NCBI RefSeq assembly: GCF_024323335.1
Contig: NC_066585.1
Location: 181,740,294 to 181,804,293, forward strand
From: Lathyrus oleraceus
Lineage: Eukaryota; Streptophyta; Magnoliopsida; Fabales; Fabaceae
DNA length: 64,000 nucleotides
Reading direction: 5' to 3'
The stretch's first letter is position 1. Every line of letters starts with the position of its first letter. This document shows, in pieces, positions 1-10,490 of this stretch. The position numbers and the translations under genes were made by a program. The notes beneath the pieces were generated by a model. The model was given only the letters and a program-made list of their open reading frames with translations, was not told where the DNA came from and made no database searches.

Positions 1-2202
1 AACATAGGAATTCTTTAAGGGATAATCCATTTGAGAGCTCCACATGTAGCAGTTGTCTTTGGTCCTGATTCCTTTCATAATCACTTCACTATTTTTGTCA
101 AAGATTAGACATTCAGTTTTGGTGAAGTTAACATTCAGACCTTGATCACATAGTTGACTGATGCTTATTAGATTTGCAGTCAAGCCTTTAACTAGTAGCA
201 CCTTGTCAAGTTTAGGAACTCCAAGACAATCAAGCTTACCTGTTCCCTTGATTTCACCTTTTGCTCCATCTCCAAAGGTTACATGACTTATGCTATGATG
301 ATACAGATCAGTTAGCAGGTCTTGGTTTCCAGTCATGTGTCTGGAACATCCACTATCAAAGTACCACTCTTCTCTGGCTGAGATTCTGAGGGGAATGTGA
401 GCTATCAAACCTGTAACATTAGTCTTAGGAATCCATTGCTTCTTAATGATAGGCCTGTGCTGTTTGGGTCTGGATTGATAGTGATTCTGATGATGAGCAG
501 GCCTAGGATAACCATACAGTTTATAGCAGAACAGCTTCAGATGACCAAATTTCTCACAGTGATGGCATCTCCATCTTTGGTGTTTCCCTTTCTGTTGTTT
601 TCTCCTCTGGTGTTGTGACATATGATGTGACATGACAGGTTTACTTTTATTATGGATGCACTTAGGTTTGGCTTGAGATTTGGCACCAGTGTAACTGCTC
701 TCAGGCTTTGAGTCATTATGCCCAATGCCAGATTTGTCTCCTGTTATTTGTCCAGTTTGGAGAATCTTGTCTAAGGAGTCAGATCCATTGCTTAACATCC
801 TCACATACTTGGTCATCTCTTCTAGTTTAGAATTTAGAAACATGACTTCAGTTTTCAACTTAGAGATAGTTTTCACATGGTCTGCCTTCTCACTTTCCAG
901 CTGTGTTATCTTCTGTCTTTCAGCTTGTGGATTTTCAACTAGCTTGGCATTCAGAACCACTGCTTCTGTTTGTAAATTGGAGATGGTTTCCAAGTATTCT
1001 ACCTTCTCATTCTCAAGTTGAGTTATTTCCTTCTTATGGTTTTCAACCTGTTTGCACAACTCTACACTTTTGTGACACAACTTTCTGTAGGTAGAGGCCA
1101 ATTCTTCAAAGGTTACTTCACCATCACTTGAGTCTTCATCAGATACCCATCTTCCTGTCAAAGCAGTCACAAGATTTGCAGCCTCCTCTATTTCACTCTC
1201 ATCAGACCAAGTGGCAGCAAGACTCATCTTCTGTTTCCTGAGGTAGGTTCCACATTCAGTCCTGATGTGTCTATACCCATCACATTCATAGCATTGTACC
1301 TCTTTTCCTTCTTTGAGCTTCTCATCTGATCTTGCTCTTCTTCCAGCATTGTTGGATTTACTGATGTCAGATGAGATGTTCTTGACATTTGTCTTAGATC
1401 TTACATCCATCTTTTTCAACAGTTTATTGAACTGTCTTCCCAGCATTGCTACTTCATTGACCAAATCTTCATCAACCTCCTGACTCTTTTCCTCTTCTGT
1501 GTTTGACATAAAGGCTATGCTCTTTGTTTTCTTTTCAAAACCATCATTCAATCCCATCTCAAAGGTTTGTAGGGAACCAATTAGCTCATCTACCCTCATG
1601 TTGGAAATGTCTTGAGACTCTTCTATGGCAGTCACCTTCATTGCAAATCTCTTAGGGAGTGACCTGAGTATTTTCCTTACCAGTTTTTCATATGTCATCT
1701 TCTCTCCCAAGGCTCCTGAGGCATTAGCAATTTCAAGGATACTCGTGTGAAATTCATGAATGTTTTCATCTTCTTTCATCCTTAAGTTTTCAAACTTGGA
1801 GGTGAGCATCTGAAGCCTAGACATCTTAACCCTAGAAGTGCCTTCATGAGTGGTCTTGAGAATGTCCCAAGCATCTTTGGCCACTTCACAGTTGTTTATT
1901 AACCTGAAAATATTTTTGTCTACTCCATTAAATATGGCATTCAAAGCTTTAGAATTTCCAAGGGCTAGATCATCCTCCTCCTTGGACCATTGTTCTTCAG
2001 GCTTCTTCTCAGTAGTGGCTTCTCCATCTTTAGTGATGACAGGATGCACCCAACCTGTTAACACAACTTTCCAAGCCTTGTTATCAAGAGATTTTAGAAA
2101 AGCTACCATTCGAGGTTTCCAATAGTCATAGTTGGAGCCATCCAGGATTGGTGGTCTATGAACAGATCCTCCATCTCTCTCCATTGTACCAGAAAGTATC
2201 AT
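1..2202 (-). CDS. Copia (Maximus/SIRE-like) gag-pol, 5' part, open at window edge
   Basis: Ty1/copia gag followed by the start of the protease/pol region, read leftwards from an ATG at 2202 (a second in-frame ATG at 2184 gives MERDGGSVHRPPILDGSNYDYW). I followed the frame to position 1 without seeing a stop, about 734 codons. Order: UBN2-type gag (about 2184-1500); a zinc knuckle CYECDGYRHIRTEC near 1293-1252; an acidic then coiled-coil stretch rich in heptad-like ENEK/LESEKA repeats (1230-760); a second knuckle-like CHHCEKFGHLKLFCYKL (about 590-520); and the protease region with WYFDSGCSRHMTG near 350. Two zinc motifs with a coiled coil between them and a long gag are typical of the Maximus/SIRE lineage. 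The gag would package the RNA and the protease would mature it. The primer site and LTR lie just upstream in the reading direction. Integrase, RT and the second LTR are outside the window, so activity cannot be judged. Confidence 0.85.
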   Translation of the reverse strand, partial: MILSGTMERDGGSVHRPPILDGSNYDYWKPRMVAFLKSLDNKAWKVVLTGWVHPVITKDGEATTEKKPEEQWSKEEDDLALGNSKALNAIFNGVDKNIFRLINNCEVAKDAWDILKTTHEGTSRVKMSRLQMLTSKFENLRMKEDENIHEFHTSILEIANASGALGEKMTYEKLVRKILRSLPKRFAMKVTAIEESQDISNMRVDELIGSLQTFEMGLNDGFEKKTKSIAFMSNTEEEKSQEVDEDLVNEVAMLGRQFNKLLKKMDVRSKTNVKNISSDISKSNNAGRRARSDEKLKEGKEVQCYECDGYRHIRTECGTYLRKQKMSLAATWSDESEIEEAANLVTALTGRWVSDEDSSDGEVTFEELASTYRKLCHKSVELCKQVENHKKEITQLENEKVEYLETISNLQTEAVVLNAKLVENPQAERQKITQLESEKADHVKTISKLKTEVMFLNSKLEEMTKYVRMLSNGSDSLDKILQTGQITGDKSGIGHNDSKPESSYTGAKSQAKPKCIHNKSKPVMSHHMSQHQRRKQQKGKHQRWRCHHCEKFGHLKLFCYKLYGYPRPAHHQNHYQSRPKQHRPIIKKQWIPKTNVTGLIAHIPLRISAREEWYFDSGCSRHMTGNQDLLTDLYHHSISHVTFGDGAKGEIKGTGKLDCLGVPKLDKVLLVKGLTANLISISQLCDQGLNVNFTKTECLIFDKNSEVIMKGIRTKDNCYMWSSQMDYPLKNSYV

Positions 2203-2237
2203 CCCTAGATCTCACCCAGAACCAGAGCAGGATGCAT

Positions 2238-2249
2238 GCTCTGATACCA
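2238..2249 (-). other. Primer binding site (initiator Met tRNA) of the copia element
   Basis: On the minus strand this reads TGGTATCAGAGC, the standard plant copia PBS complementary to the 3' end of initiator methionine tRNA. It sits two bases inside the LTR boundary (LTR end CA, then AT, then TGG). This fixes the orientation of the element and shows that the LTR at 2252-3460 is its 5' LTR. Confidence 0.9.
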
Positions 2250-2604
2250 ATTGAAATTCTGGTATCAGATATGAGATGTCGAAGGTAATGTCACGACACT
2301 AATATCTGAGTAATGCAAACAGAATAAAGATAGAGAATAGTAATGCAAGATACACAAGCAATTGTTAACCCAGTTCGGTCCAACTCACCTACATCTTGGG
2401 GCTACCAAGCCAGGAAGGAAATTCACTAAAAATAGAATCAGTTCAAAGACTCTCCGTACACTTCAACAAGTTATAGTCTTTCTCACCTAATCTCTACCCG
2501 TGCAATTTCTGCCTAAGCACTCTTAGATATGAGAACCCACTCACTTCCTTACAATCACACACCAGTGATTTTAAACAACAATCCCTTGAGAAAAGAAAAC
2601 ACTT

Positions 2605-2750
2605 TTCAATAACACACTCTTGATTTTACTTCACAGTTTCAATCAAGAAGACACACTCTTGATCTTGCTTCACAGCTTTGATCAAGAAGACACACACTTG
2701 ATCTTGCTTCACAACTTTGATCAAGTAGACACACACTCTTGCTTAACAGC
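2605..2750. repeat. Tandem ~45 bp repeats inside the copia LTR
   Basis: Three to four imperfect copies of a unit containing CTTGATC, CTTCACAG and GATCAAGAAGACACAC. Each unit holds an inverted pair CTTGATC / GATCAAG able to form a hairpin. No coding function is apparent. Confidence 0.75.
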
Positions 2751-3149
2751 TTTAGAGTGACAAATTACAACCACAAATCAGTCCAATTCAATCATCAATG
2801 GATGACTTGAATGACCTACAAGTCTTACGACTAAACAGACACAAACCCTAGCTCTCTCTCTCTATATTTCGCTCAGTATTGGTTGTGTGTACAAACAGGT
2901 TTTCTAAGTCCCTTTTTATAGAAGCTTTCAGCTGGGCTTGGACATCTTGAAAACCCTAAATCTATTTTCCAATTAAATCTTTTCATGACAATTGTTAGAT
3001 CTCTTTGGAAAATAAGTAAATCAGGTTGTAATCCATGATTGAATGCGCCTGCCAATCAGATCTTCAATCATACATAGATTGCCATTAATTGTGCAATCAC
3101 AAAACACCAGACATTCCAACTGAATGTTCTGTGTACAGGATGTCATGAC

Positions 3150-3400
3150 ATCGGGTCTGACATCCTGGAAAAATCCTGCATAATCCAATACTTCCTTTTA
3201 TAACTTCTAGCAGGTACAACCATATCAGATGCCATGACCTTGTGTATGTCATCTGAAACAATCCTGCATGAACATGTCTTTCATTTAAGCTCCAGCAGGT
3301 ACATCCAATATCAAAAGCCATGGCATTGTATGTGGCATTCTGAAACAATCCTGCATGCACATGTTCTTGAACTCCAGCAGGTACATAGGATATCTCATGT
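3150..3400. repeat. Three ~87 bp direct repeats at the U3 start of the copia LTR
   Basis: The block AATCCTGCAT recurs at 3172, 3260 and 3347 (87-88 bp spacing) with shared flanks CATCTGAAAC, CCAGCAGGTACA and a CATGACATC/GCCATGGCATT motif. Because the LTR reads leftwards, these lie in its first 300 bp (U3). Repeated U3 blocks upstream of a promoter often act as enhancers; that role is inference. Confidence 0.7.
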
Positions 3401-3623
3401 TAAGACATCACACATAACATCTTGTGAACATTCTTTGTTTTACCAAAACTGCTGCCAACACTTAGAATCAACAGAGACCAACCAAATAAATCAAATTTAT
3501 AGTATACTTAGGTTGATGGAGACAAATGCCCTTGGATGTATAATGAACCTAAAGACCAAGAAAATAGTGTAGTTTACCAAGATCTTTCATATGAAAGGAA
3601 GCCTGTAACTGCTATTTAAGTCT

Positions 3624-5740
3624 TTAAATGGAAGCATGATCAGAACCAGTAATAACCACATAACTAACATACATAAGAAGTAAGACAGTTACCCTTGTAT
3701 ATGTGGTATGAATAAATAGAGAGGAATCATAGTGACTCTGAGTGAAGGAGAACCCAAGTATAGTGGAGCGGAGTTTCTCATACCATGCTCTAGGTGCTTG
3801 TTTCAAACCATATAAGGAGCGTTTAAGCTTGAAAATACCTTTGGATGAAGAGAATAAGCCTTTGGAAGGTTTCATATAAATATCTTCCATTAGGTCACCA
3901 TGAAGAAAAGCATTCTTCACATCCATTTTATGAAGACACCATCCATTAGAAGCAACTATAAATATTACAGTGTGAACAGTTATCATTTTGGCAACCGGTG
4001 CAAATGTCCCATCATAATAAATTCCATATTCCCACTTTTTGTTGAAGGTATTCCTTAAACTCATGAGACTCGTACTCACCACTAGATTTAGAGCAAAATA
4101 TTTTAACAGTAGCTTGAAGTTGAGTTCCAACATATGTAAGAAATTTCTTAATCATTGAAAACACTTTTGAGTTAGACCTAAGAAAATATATCCAAGTAAA
4201 ACGAATATAATCATCAATAAACATGAAAAAATACTTAAAATGAGCATGAGAAACTACATGAGACATTTCCCACACATCACTATGAATCATCTCAAAACAA
4301 GTGGAAGCACGACGAGCACCAACCAGAAAAGGAAGTGTTTTACATTTACCTAATTTGCAAATTGAACATGAAATAGAGACATTACAATCACCATTTTATT
4401 TCCCAATAAACCAATTTTAAATAAATGAGACAAAATGACATAGTTTGGATAACCCAATTTTCTATGTCAATCCTCATAATAATTTAAATTATTATTACAA
4501 GCAAGAGATAAATGACTTGAAGTAAGCTGGAATGGAAACAGTCTTCCCACCTTAGACCCCTTCGCGACCACCTTCCTGACACTTTCTCCTGCATAAGACA
4601 AACATCACTAGAGAAGTTAACATCATAATTTTTATCTACCAATTGACCAATAAATAATAAATTATAAGCAAGTCCAGGTGATAGAAGCACGTCCCGAAAA
4701 TCAAATTTTATGTCACCAATATCCGTAATAGATAAAGTATTACCATCAGCTATTTGAATTTTCTAATTAACATGATAAGATTGTAAATTATGCAAATATT
4801 ATGAAGAATCTGTCATGTGATTGGATGCACCCGAATCAAGAAACCATGGGGGAAAACATTAGAAGACTTACCCTGAATTCGCAAGGTCGAAAGAGCAAAA
4901 AGTACCATTTGTTGAATAAATTCAGGTTGTATAGCACCACTGTTTGATGCACCATTAATTGAATGGCCAACTATAAAAAATTTAGTTGCATGGAATGCCT
5001 GCACTGAACATTGTGTTGGTTGTGGAGGACGTGTGGGACACTCAGAGATAATATGGCCATGTTGTTTGCAGTAATTACAAAACTTCTTATTGCAGCTACG
5101 AGCAATATGACCAAATTGTTTGCAAGATAAACATTGAACTTATCTCATATCACGACCTTTACCTCTATTTTGAGAAGCATATGCAACTGTCATTGGCTCG
5201 AAAATTACAGTATCATGTGACACGACTCCTTGAGCAATAAGACGTTGTTCCCCCCTTATAAGTTCTCCAACACATATATCTAAAGAAGGAATGTGATTCC
5301 TATTCAGCAAGGGACCTCTGACAACTTCAAATTTTGTGCAAAGCTTCATGAGAAATTAATCTCGGCTACTTGTGTTATAAACCTCTTAGATAGCCGCGAA
5401 AGAAGTCTTGGGAACATCAGCATGTATAATAGCAGAGTGTTTTGTCCACAAATTTAGAAAACCAGAATAATATTATTGAATAGATAAAGTACCTTGTTTG
5501 TAATTAGTTATCTCCAACTCCAACTGAAAACGTTTGTCTGCATTGCCTTGGATGTAAATAAGCTTCAAATAGTTTCACTTTCTTGAGCAATTGAAAATGA
5601 ACGCAAGTTATTGATCATTTGAGGATCAATAGTGTTGAGGATCCAAGTGGTTATTTGAGCATTTTTAGTTTCCCACACATCTAATACAACTTTTATGTAG
5701 GTGCCTTAGAGACATCGTCTACGTGACTCTATAATCCTTT
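3624..5740 (-). pseudogene. Decayed Ty1/copia gag-pol with internal deletion
   Basis: Reading leftwards: UBN2-like gag (about 5740-5350, with ITTWILNTIDPQMINNL); two zinc knuckles CLSCKQFGHIARSC and CNYCKQHGHIISEC (about 5135-5040); protease active-site region PWFLDSGASNHMTDSS near 4850-4805; integrase core IHSDVWEMS...FIDDYIRFTWIYFLRSNSKVF (4290-4060); then reverse transcriptase FAPVAKMITVHTVI...WCLHKMDVKNAFLHGDL...LYGLKQAPRAWY (about 4050-3640). The frame is broken many times. The integrase C-terminus and everything between YLQQK and the start of RT is missing, so two pol domains are fused by a deletion near 4030. The RT ends at YVSYV where YVDD should be, so the catalytic aspartates and the RNase H are gone. 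Clearly non-functional, and a different lineage from the element at 1-3460. Confidence 0.8.
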
Positions 5741-7232
5741 TCCTTTCACATAATTTTTGAACTAAAATTCTCAAATTTAATAATTCCTACCAGTAAAACA
5801 GACAAAAAAGAAACGTTTGTCATTTTCCATAGTCATTATATAATAACACTTTTATTATAAACCAGTAAGAGACTCGTGCGTGTCGTTATAAATTTAAAAT
5901 AAACGATGGTTAAAAAATGTATATTAATGATATAAAAATAAAGAAAAAAGTTTTAAATTATGATTGTATATAAATATTAATATAATTTAGAAAGTAGTGG
6001 GGTTTTGTTAGGATATACAGGAAAATTATGTTAATTTAATTAAATATCACCTTAAAAAAATAGAGATGTCAAAAAAAAAAAATGGTATATGGATATATAA
6101 TAAATATGTAATATTGGTGATTAATTTTGTATAATTTGGGAACAGATATTATACTACTTTGACCAAATCATGCTCATTGACATCCCTAGCTCTCTTATTA
6201 TAAGTCTATGTAATCTTTTTCACATATTTTAAATTAAAAGGTCAATAAATTTAATAGACTTGTTTTTTCAAAAATATCATTTATATATATTAATATGTGT
6301 AACTTTTAATTTATATATTCTTGATATCAAATTAAAATATAACATGAAATATTAGATTGTCTTCCCGACCTAACTCTTTTTTAAAAAAGTCAAATTGTTT
6401 ACCGACATAACTTAAATTTCGTTTTCCTTTTTCATAGAACAAATTGATTAATTTTGTATATTTTTTCTAAATATTTAATTCAAAATGTTTGTCGATATAA
6501 CTTAAAACGTCCCGTTTGCCATTTTATAGAGCGATTTGATTAATTTATTGTTTTTTTTCTAAATATTTTATAGTAATAATTCAAAATCTACCAAATGAAA
6601 AAAAAAATTAACTTGATAGTAATAATAAATCAGTTATTCAATCATAATAAAGTAAAAATATTGAAATATATAATTATCAAGTTTTCAGACATTTCATAGT
6701 TGAAAACAAGATAATATTTATGCATGTTTTCTTACTTGCATATACCGATTATGTTATGTGTCACTTCATGAAATTTTTCTTTATATTTTATTAATTTTAC
6801 AAATCTTATGATTGTGAATTGTTTGGATAAAAATTTTAAAATATTTGTTTTGATGTATAAAATTGATTCTAAGTTCTAAAACTTATGAAACTCAAAATTA
6901 AAAAGGATTATCTAACTTTTTTTAAAAAGGAAAAATCCATGCCAACATCTTTTTCCTAAATATTTAGTAGTAATAGTTCAACACCTACCAAATGACAATA
7001 AATTAATTTGATTGTGACAATGAATTAGTTCTTTAATCATATGAAAGTGAAAAGACTGGAGTACATAATTATCAAGATCTAACTGTTTATTTTTCGTGCC
7101 ACTTCACGAAGTTTTTTTTAATATTGTAATATTTTATTTATTTTACAAATTTTATGATGTGAATTGTTTGGATAAAATTTAAAATATATTTATTTCCATG
7201 TTTAAAATAAATTTTAAGCTTTAAAAATTATA
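5741..7232. other. AT-rich non-coding DNA with diverged tandem duplication
   Basis: No open frame of note and no recognisable domain. A block of roughly 350 bp is present twice in tandem with heavy divergence: about 6480-6900 and 6940-7230. Shared landmarks are CTACCAAATGA, ATAATTATCAAG, CACTTCA(T/C)GAA and GTGAATTGTTTGGATAAAA. A third partial copy of the leader (CATAACTTAAA...TTGATTAATTT) lies near 6405-6470. It could be LTR or other transposon remains. Confidence 0.5.
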
Positions 7233-7363
7233 TTTTTTAAATTTAAATAACCACATTTTTCAATTTAAATTCTAAAATAACCTATTTTTTATAATAATTA
7301 TGGAGATAACCACCTTTTATTACGTATGCGTCAGTCCAACTAGCGCATCTAATTTCCAATGAA
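7233..7363 (+). repeat. Left terminal inverted repeat of the MULE
   Basis: About 130 bp, inverted relative to 62724-62850. It contains GCGTCAGTCCAACTAGCGCA, a degenerate version of the palindrome GCGCCAGTT/AACTGGCGC seen intact in the right TIR at 62740-62760. Just inside, 7365-7445 carries ATGCGCCATTTGGT and GCATGCATTGCATGCG motifs similar to the right subterminal repeats. Confidence 0.75.
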
Positions 7364-7559
7364 CACATGCGCCATTTGGTAGGGTGCATGCATTGCATGC
7401 GCTCAAATGAACATATGTGTCATTTGGTTGGGCGCATGCATGCCTTGAAGCTTTTATATTTTATATTTATAAATAATTAAATTAAACACTTAAATAAAAA
7501 ATAATGATTAATATTATAATATAAAGTTAAAATACATAACAATTGACAAAAAAATTAAT

Positions 7560-8028
7560 GATCCGCCCAATTGAAACACCTCCTTGTTTCACATACAAGT
7601 GTGTTAGCCTGTCTTCGAGGTCTCTCGCGATTTGCCTAAGGTGTTTGGGGTCTTTGAGTGCTGACATGATACAATGGTGGCTGGTGTTAAGGTCCGGTGG
7701 AAGGTCCAGCAGTATTTGATAGTTTTGTCATCATTTCTCCCTAATAGCAAAGGGGTTGCCGCCAACGGCGCTTCCATAATTAAGTTTCGTGCCCATGTTG
7801 TCGTAGTTGGGTCATTGTAGTTGGGTGGATTATTGACGGTATGGTTGTCCGAAGTGGGACATTGAATCATTTTGGAAACTAAGCAATGGTTCATGTGGTG
7901 TATTAAAGTCAAACAATGGTTAGGTGTTGTGGCAATGAGATGTTTGGGTGTTCATTAGTGTGGGGCTACGATGGCATGACGTTGAACCGTATGAATCATC
8001 CGGGCTATAGACTGTTGTGGTGGCTATT
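7560..8028 (-). pseudogene. C-terminal tail of a plant-mobile-domain (PMD-like) gene carried by the MULE, distal piece
   Basis: Read leftwards from the Ogre-A junction: TVYSPDDSYGSTSCHRSP...SHCHNT, stop, PLFDFNTPHEPLLSFQNDSMSHFGQ, further stops, then YQILLDLPPDLNTSHHCIMSALKDPKHLRQIARDLEDRLTHLYVKQGG. It is a low-complexity, Ser/Asn/His-rich tail that continues the reading of 42706-42181 across the insertion. The last segment looks like a helical tail. Frames shift and stops are frequent. The PMD assignment rests on the upstream piece, so confidence here is moderate. Confidence 0.45.
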
Positions 8029-8238
8029 TGTAGCAACCTGAAAAATACAGTGCGCGAAAAAACAACCGGCGAAAGAAAATGACAGAAGAGTCGCCACCAT
8101 GCGTTATTCGTCCCAAAGGAGGGAAAGGAAACGCTCGAAGTAAACCTGAAAAAGGAAAGGACAAGACGGGGTCTCGCAACCAAATCTTGGGTTCGGGAGT
8201 CGGTTATGCGAAGGGAAGGTATTAGCACCCCTACGCAT

Positions 8239-8254
8239 CCGTAGTACTCTACGG
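8239..8254 (-). other. AGTA-loop hairpin near LTR end, Ogre-A
   Basis: Minus strand arms CCGTAG and CTACGG around loop AGTA, preceded by GATCC and followed by the conserved GGGGTGCTAATACCTTCCC block. The region is deleted in the 5' LTR of this element. Confidence 0.7.
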
Positions 8255-8334
8255 GATCCACTTTTGTAGTTCTTGTCTAAAGGGTGTGAGTTTATCTTGT
8301 GCTGTTTACCAAAAAAAAAAGGTTAAATGAAAAT

Positions 8335-8407
8335 GACTCGCGCGGATGTCGCATCCACTGCATACGTATCTCATCTGAATATGAGAATCAGAGTCTTCGT
8401 AGCTCGG
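8335..8407 (-). other. Double-hairpin module 1 in Ogre-A LTR
   Basis: Minus-strand order: CGAGCTACGAAGACTCTGAT, hairpin 1 (arms TCTCAT / ATGAGA, loop ATTCAG), linker ACGTATGCA, hairpin 2 (arms GGAT / ATCC, loop GCGAC), then CGCGAGTC. It matches the module pattern described in the findings. It lies downstream of the TATA box, so it is part of the genomic RNA leader. Confidence 0.65.
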
Positions 8408-8432
8408 CTGACCTATGGGTTGGGGGATGTGT

Positions 8433-8504
8433 GCTCGCTAAGACATCGCGTCTTATGCCTACGTATCTCATCTGGAATGAGAATCAGAGCACGCCGTAGT
8501 TCGG
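8433..8504 (-). other. Double-hairpin module 2 in Ogre-A LTR
   Basis: Minus-strand order: CGAACTACGGCGTGCTCTGAT, hairpin 1 (arms TCTCAT / ATGAGA, loop TCCAG), linker ACGTAGGCA, hairpin 2 (arms TAAGAC / GTCTTA, loop GCGAT), then GCGAGC. Confidence 0.7.
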
Positions 8505-9370
8505 CTAACTACAGGGTTATGGAGTGGGTTTTGGACGAACGACGTTACTACGCAATCTACCGGATGCTCGACCTTTGGAGACTTACTCACATGTAGTAGA
8601 AGGAGTAAACGTGTGTTTAGGAGAAGAAAAATCAATGAAGGGTTAGGGTTTGGTGAACTCATGCAAAAAGGCAGTCCTTGACGAAGGAACCTGTAAAAAA
8701 AAACACACAAAAACATTGCCTCCTATCGAGGTCTTCCAGCTAGGAAAGCAGTAAAATGCGGGAAAAATGTAAAAGTACCACGCGGATAAAGATCCGAAGT
8801 AACATCAGTTAGAGGAATGGGAAACCCAGGGATCCTTCCAAGCTAAACACCATCAAAGAAAGTGAGTCAGTACAGGTAATCAGAATGAAACCTCCAGGGG
8901 GTATCCCACAAATAAAATGGAAAACCACGCAAGTTATCCCTGCAAAAGTCATGTGAGCCCTCACAAAAACTCAACAAACAGGTTAGAGACAAAAAAATAG
9001 GGTAATCAAGGGTTGCCCCCAAATCAAAATGTAACCACATGAATCATGCCATTAAAATTCACAAAAAAGACATGCATCAAAAGGGTATCAAATTCACCCA
9101 TAATACCTCATACATTTAGAGCATTCAAATTAAAGGCATAAAGATGATGGATATAGGGCAAACCTAATTGGAGAGCCTGATTGAAATTGAGTTGCACCCG
9201 TGAGGTTTACAAAATAATCTTTAGGGTTTATGTGAGGCAGAGGTGATTCTGTGCAGTTGAGTTCCCTTCAGGGTTTGGAGGCTGCTCTGAACTCTGTTAG
9301 CTCTTCTCTCACTATCTTTTTCCTCAGGGTAATAGGAATAGACTCAATATTTGTTTCACTGAAACTCTAG

Positions 9371-9378
9371 TATTTATA
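9371..9378 (-). promoter_or_regulatory. TATA box of Ogre-A 3' LTR
   Basis: Minus strand GCTATAAATACTAGAG, the only good TATA in this LTR. The same site is at 41873-41880 in the 5' LTR, where it would drive the genomic RNA. The start should fall about 30 bases further left. Confidence 0.7.
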
Positions 9379-9436
9379 GCCTAATATTGGTAGCTTAGTG
9401 GGCTTTTGAGAGAGGTCCAAGTCTGAGATTTTTTCT

Positions 9437-9437
9437 T

Positions 9438-9468
<31 letters not shown>

Positions 9469-9496
9469 TTATTATTATTATTTTTTTATTTTTTTA
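9437..9496. repeat. (TTTA)n microsatellite in Ogre-A LTR
   Basis: Imperfect tetranucleotide run of TTTA with ATT interruptions. The 5' LTR has its own version at 41938-42038 with different length and T-runs, the expected slippage between LTR copies. Confidence 0.9.
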
Positions 9497-9640
9497 TAAA
9501 TAAAGCTTCTTGGATCTAATTCTGATTGACATGATGAAATGCAATGTATCTAATGTTAAATGACCTAAAAATGAATGCATGCATGAGGTGTAAAGCGTAT
9601 GCTTCCAGGAAAAATGAAGGGTAAATTTTGGGATATTACA

Positions 9641-9660
9641 GCTGCCCCTATTCAATCAAC
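9641..9660 (-). other. Polypurine tract of Ogre-A
   Basis: Minus strand GATTGAATAGGGGCAGC directly before the 3' LTR start TGTAATATCC. The same AATAGGGGCA tract precedes the 3' LTRs of Ogre-B (29894-29907) and Ogre-D (58820-58831). It primes plus-strand DNA synthesis. Confidence 0.85.
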
Positions 9661-9936
9661 TAGAGACCTGGAAAGAAGATAGCAGCGGCTTTCGTGCTTT
9701 CGAGGTATCAAGGGATTGAATACAATAAAAGCCCAAAAATTTGCACTGAAGTGTGTCGCATTACGCGAAAAACCGGCGGGAAACAAGAACAACAGAGCCG
9801 CCACCGTGCGTTATTTATCCCAAAAGAGGGAAAGGAAACGCTCGAAGTAAACCTGGAAAAAGCATGGTCTCGCGACCAAAGAGAATGGGATCGGGAGTCG
9901 GTTATGCGAAGGGAAGGTATTAGCACCCCTACGCAT

Positions 9937-9952
9937 CCGTCGTACTCGACGG
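9937..9952 (-). other. AGTA-loop hairpin near the end of the solo LTR
   Basis: Minus strand arms CCGTCG and CGACGG around AGTA, preceded by GATCC. These are the same arms as in Ogre-B's 3' LTR and differ from its 5' LTR. Confidence 0.75.
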
Positions 9953-10044
9953 GATCCACGCACAAAAGGAAGGAAAATGGCTGCTAAAACACTGCTCACA
10001 AACACAAACACTGGCTGAAAGAGACGCAGAAAATAAAAGAAACT

Positions 10045-10116
10045 GACTCGGCAGGATATCGCATCCTGGGCCTACTTAGTCTATCAAGCATAAACATCAG
10101 AGTCGAAGTAGTTCGG
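10045..10116 (-). other. Double-hairpin module (third in the solo LTR)
   Basis: Minus strand: CGAACTACTTCGACTCTGAT, hairpin 1 (arms GTTTAT / ATAGAC with one G-U pair, loop GCTTG), a degenerate linker CTAAGTAGGCCCA, hairpin 2 (arms GGAT / ATCC, loop GCGAT). The primary sequence of hairpin 1 is unlike the others, but it still pairs. Confidence 0.6.
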
Positions 10117-10132
10117 AATGGGGAAAACACAT

Positions 10133-10205
10133 GCTCGCTAGGATGTCGCATCCTATGCATACGTATCTTCTTGGACGAAGAAGAATCAGAGCATTCGTAG
10201 CTCGG
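10133..10205 (-). other. Double-hairpin module (second in the solo LTR)
   Basis: Minus strand: CGAGCTACGAATGCTCTGAT, hairpin 1 (arms TCTTCTT / AAGAAGA, loop CGTCC), linker TACGTATGCA, hairpin 2 (arms TAGGAT / ATCCTA, loop GCGAC), then GCGAGC. Confidence 0.7.
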
Positions 10206-10420
10206 CTCACGCACACCAACAAAACCACAGGCAAACGTGGAATCCGAGTGCCAATCGCTGGACTTACATCAGATTCCGAACCAAACATACCCACACTGGA
10301 AACCAGATGCCACTTGATGGACTTATACCGGACTCCAAGCACACAACAAGAGGATACGGAATGCCAATCGCTGGTCTTACATCCATCTCCTGACACGCAC
10401 AAGACAAAACAAAAACGGGC

Positions 10421-10490
10421 GCCCGGAGAGATCAGCTCATCTCCTGCCTACGTACCTCATCTGGTATGAGGATCAGGGCGACGTAGTTCC
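10421..10490 (-). other. Double-hairpin module (first in the solo LTR)
   Basis: Minus strand: GGGAACTACGTCGCCCTGAT, hairpin 1 (arms CCTCAT / ATGAGG, loop ACCAG), linker TACGTAGGCA, hairpin 2 (GGAGAT with ATCTCTCC), then GGGCGCC. It occupies the same place as the first module of Ogre-B's LTRs. Confidence 0.65.

Larger units (their letters stand above)
2252..3460 (-). repeat. 5' LTR of the Maximus/SIRE-like copia element
   Basis: The 1,209 bp LTR begins (minus strand) TGTTGGCAGCAGTTTTGG at 3460 and ends CAGAATTTCA at 2252, so it has TG...CA termini and abuts the Met PBS. The length fits Maximus/SIRE LTRs. The bases next to it, CTTAG at 3461-3465, are the candidate target duplication; the partner copy would be left of the window. 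The LTR carries two tandem repeat zones, listed separately. Its promoter lies within it, but I could not single out a convincing TATA box. Confidence 0.85.
8029..9640 (-). repeat. 3' LTR of Ogre-A (full length)
   Basis: 1,612 bp. In the element's orientation it starts TGTAATATCCCAAAATTTACCC at 9640 and ends GGTTGCTACA at 8029. TATA box at 9371-9378. Everything from about 9345 to 8029 should be transcribed (R-U5). That part holds two double-hairpin modules (8335-8407, 8433-8504) and the AGTA-loop hairpin (8239-8254). A TTTA-rich microsatellite lies at 9437-9496. Apart from a 629 bp deletion in the other copy, the two LTRs differ by only a handful of substitutions. Confidence 0.9.

Noticed and set aside
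7604..8261. Leftward frame spanning the MULE/Ogre-A junction as one gene
   Set aside because: The part right of 8029 is LTR sequence read in frame by chance; only the MULE part has gene-like character.
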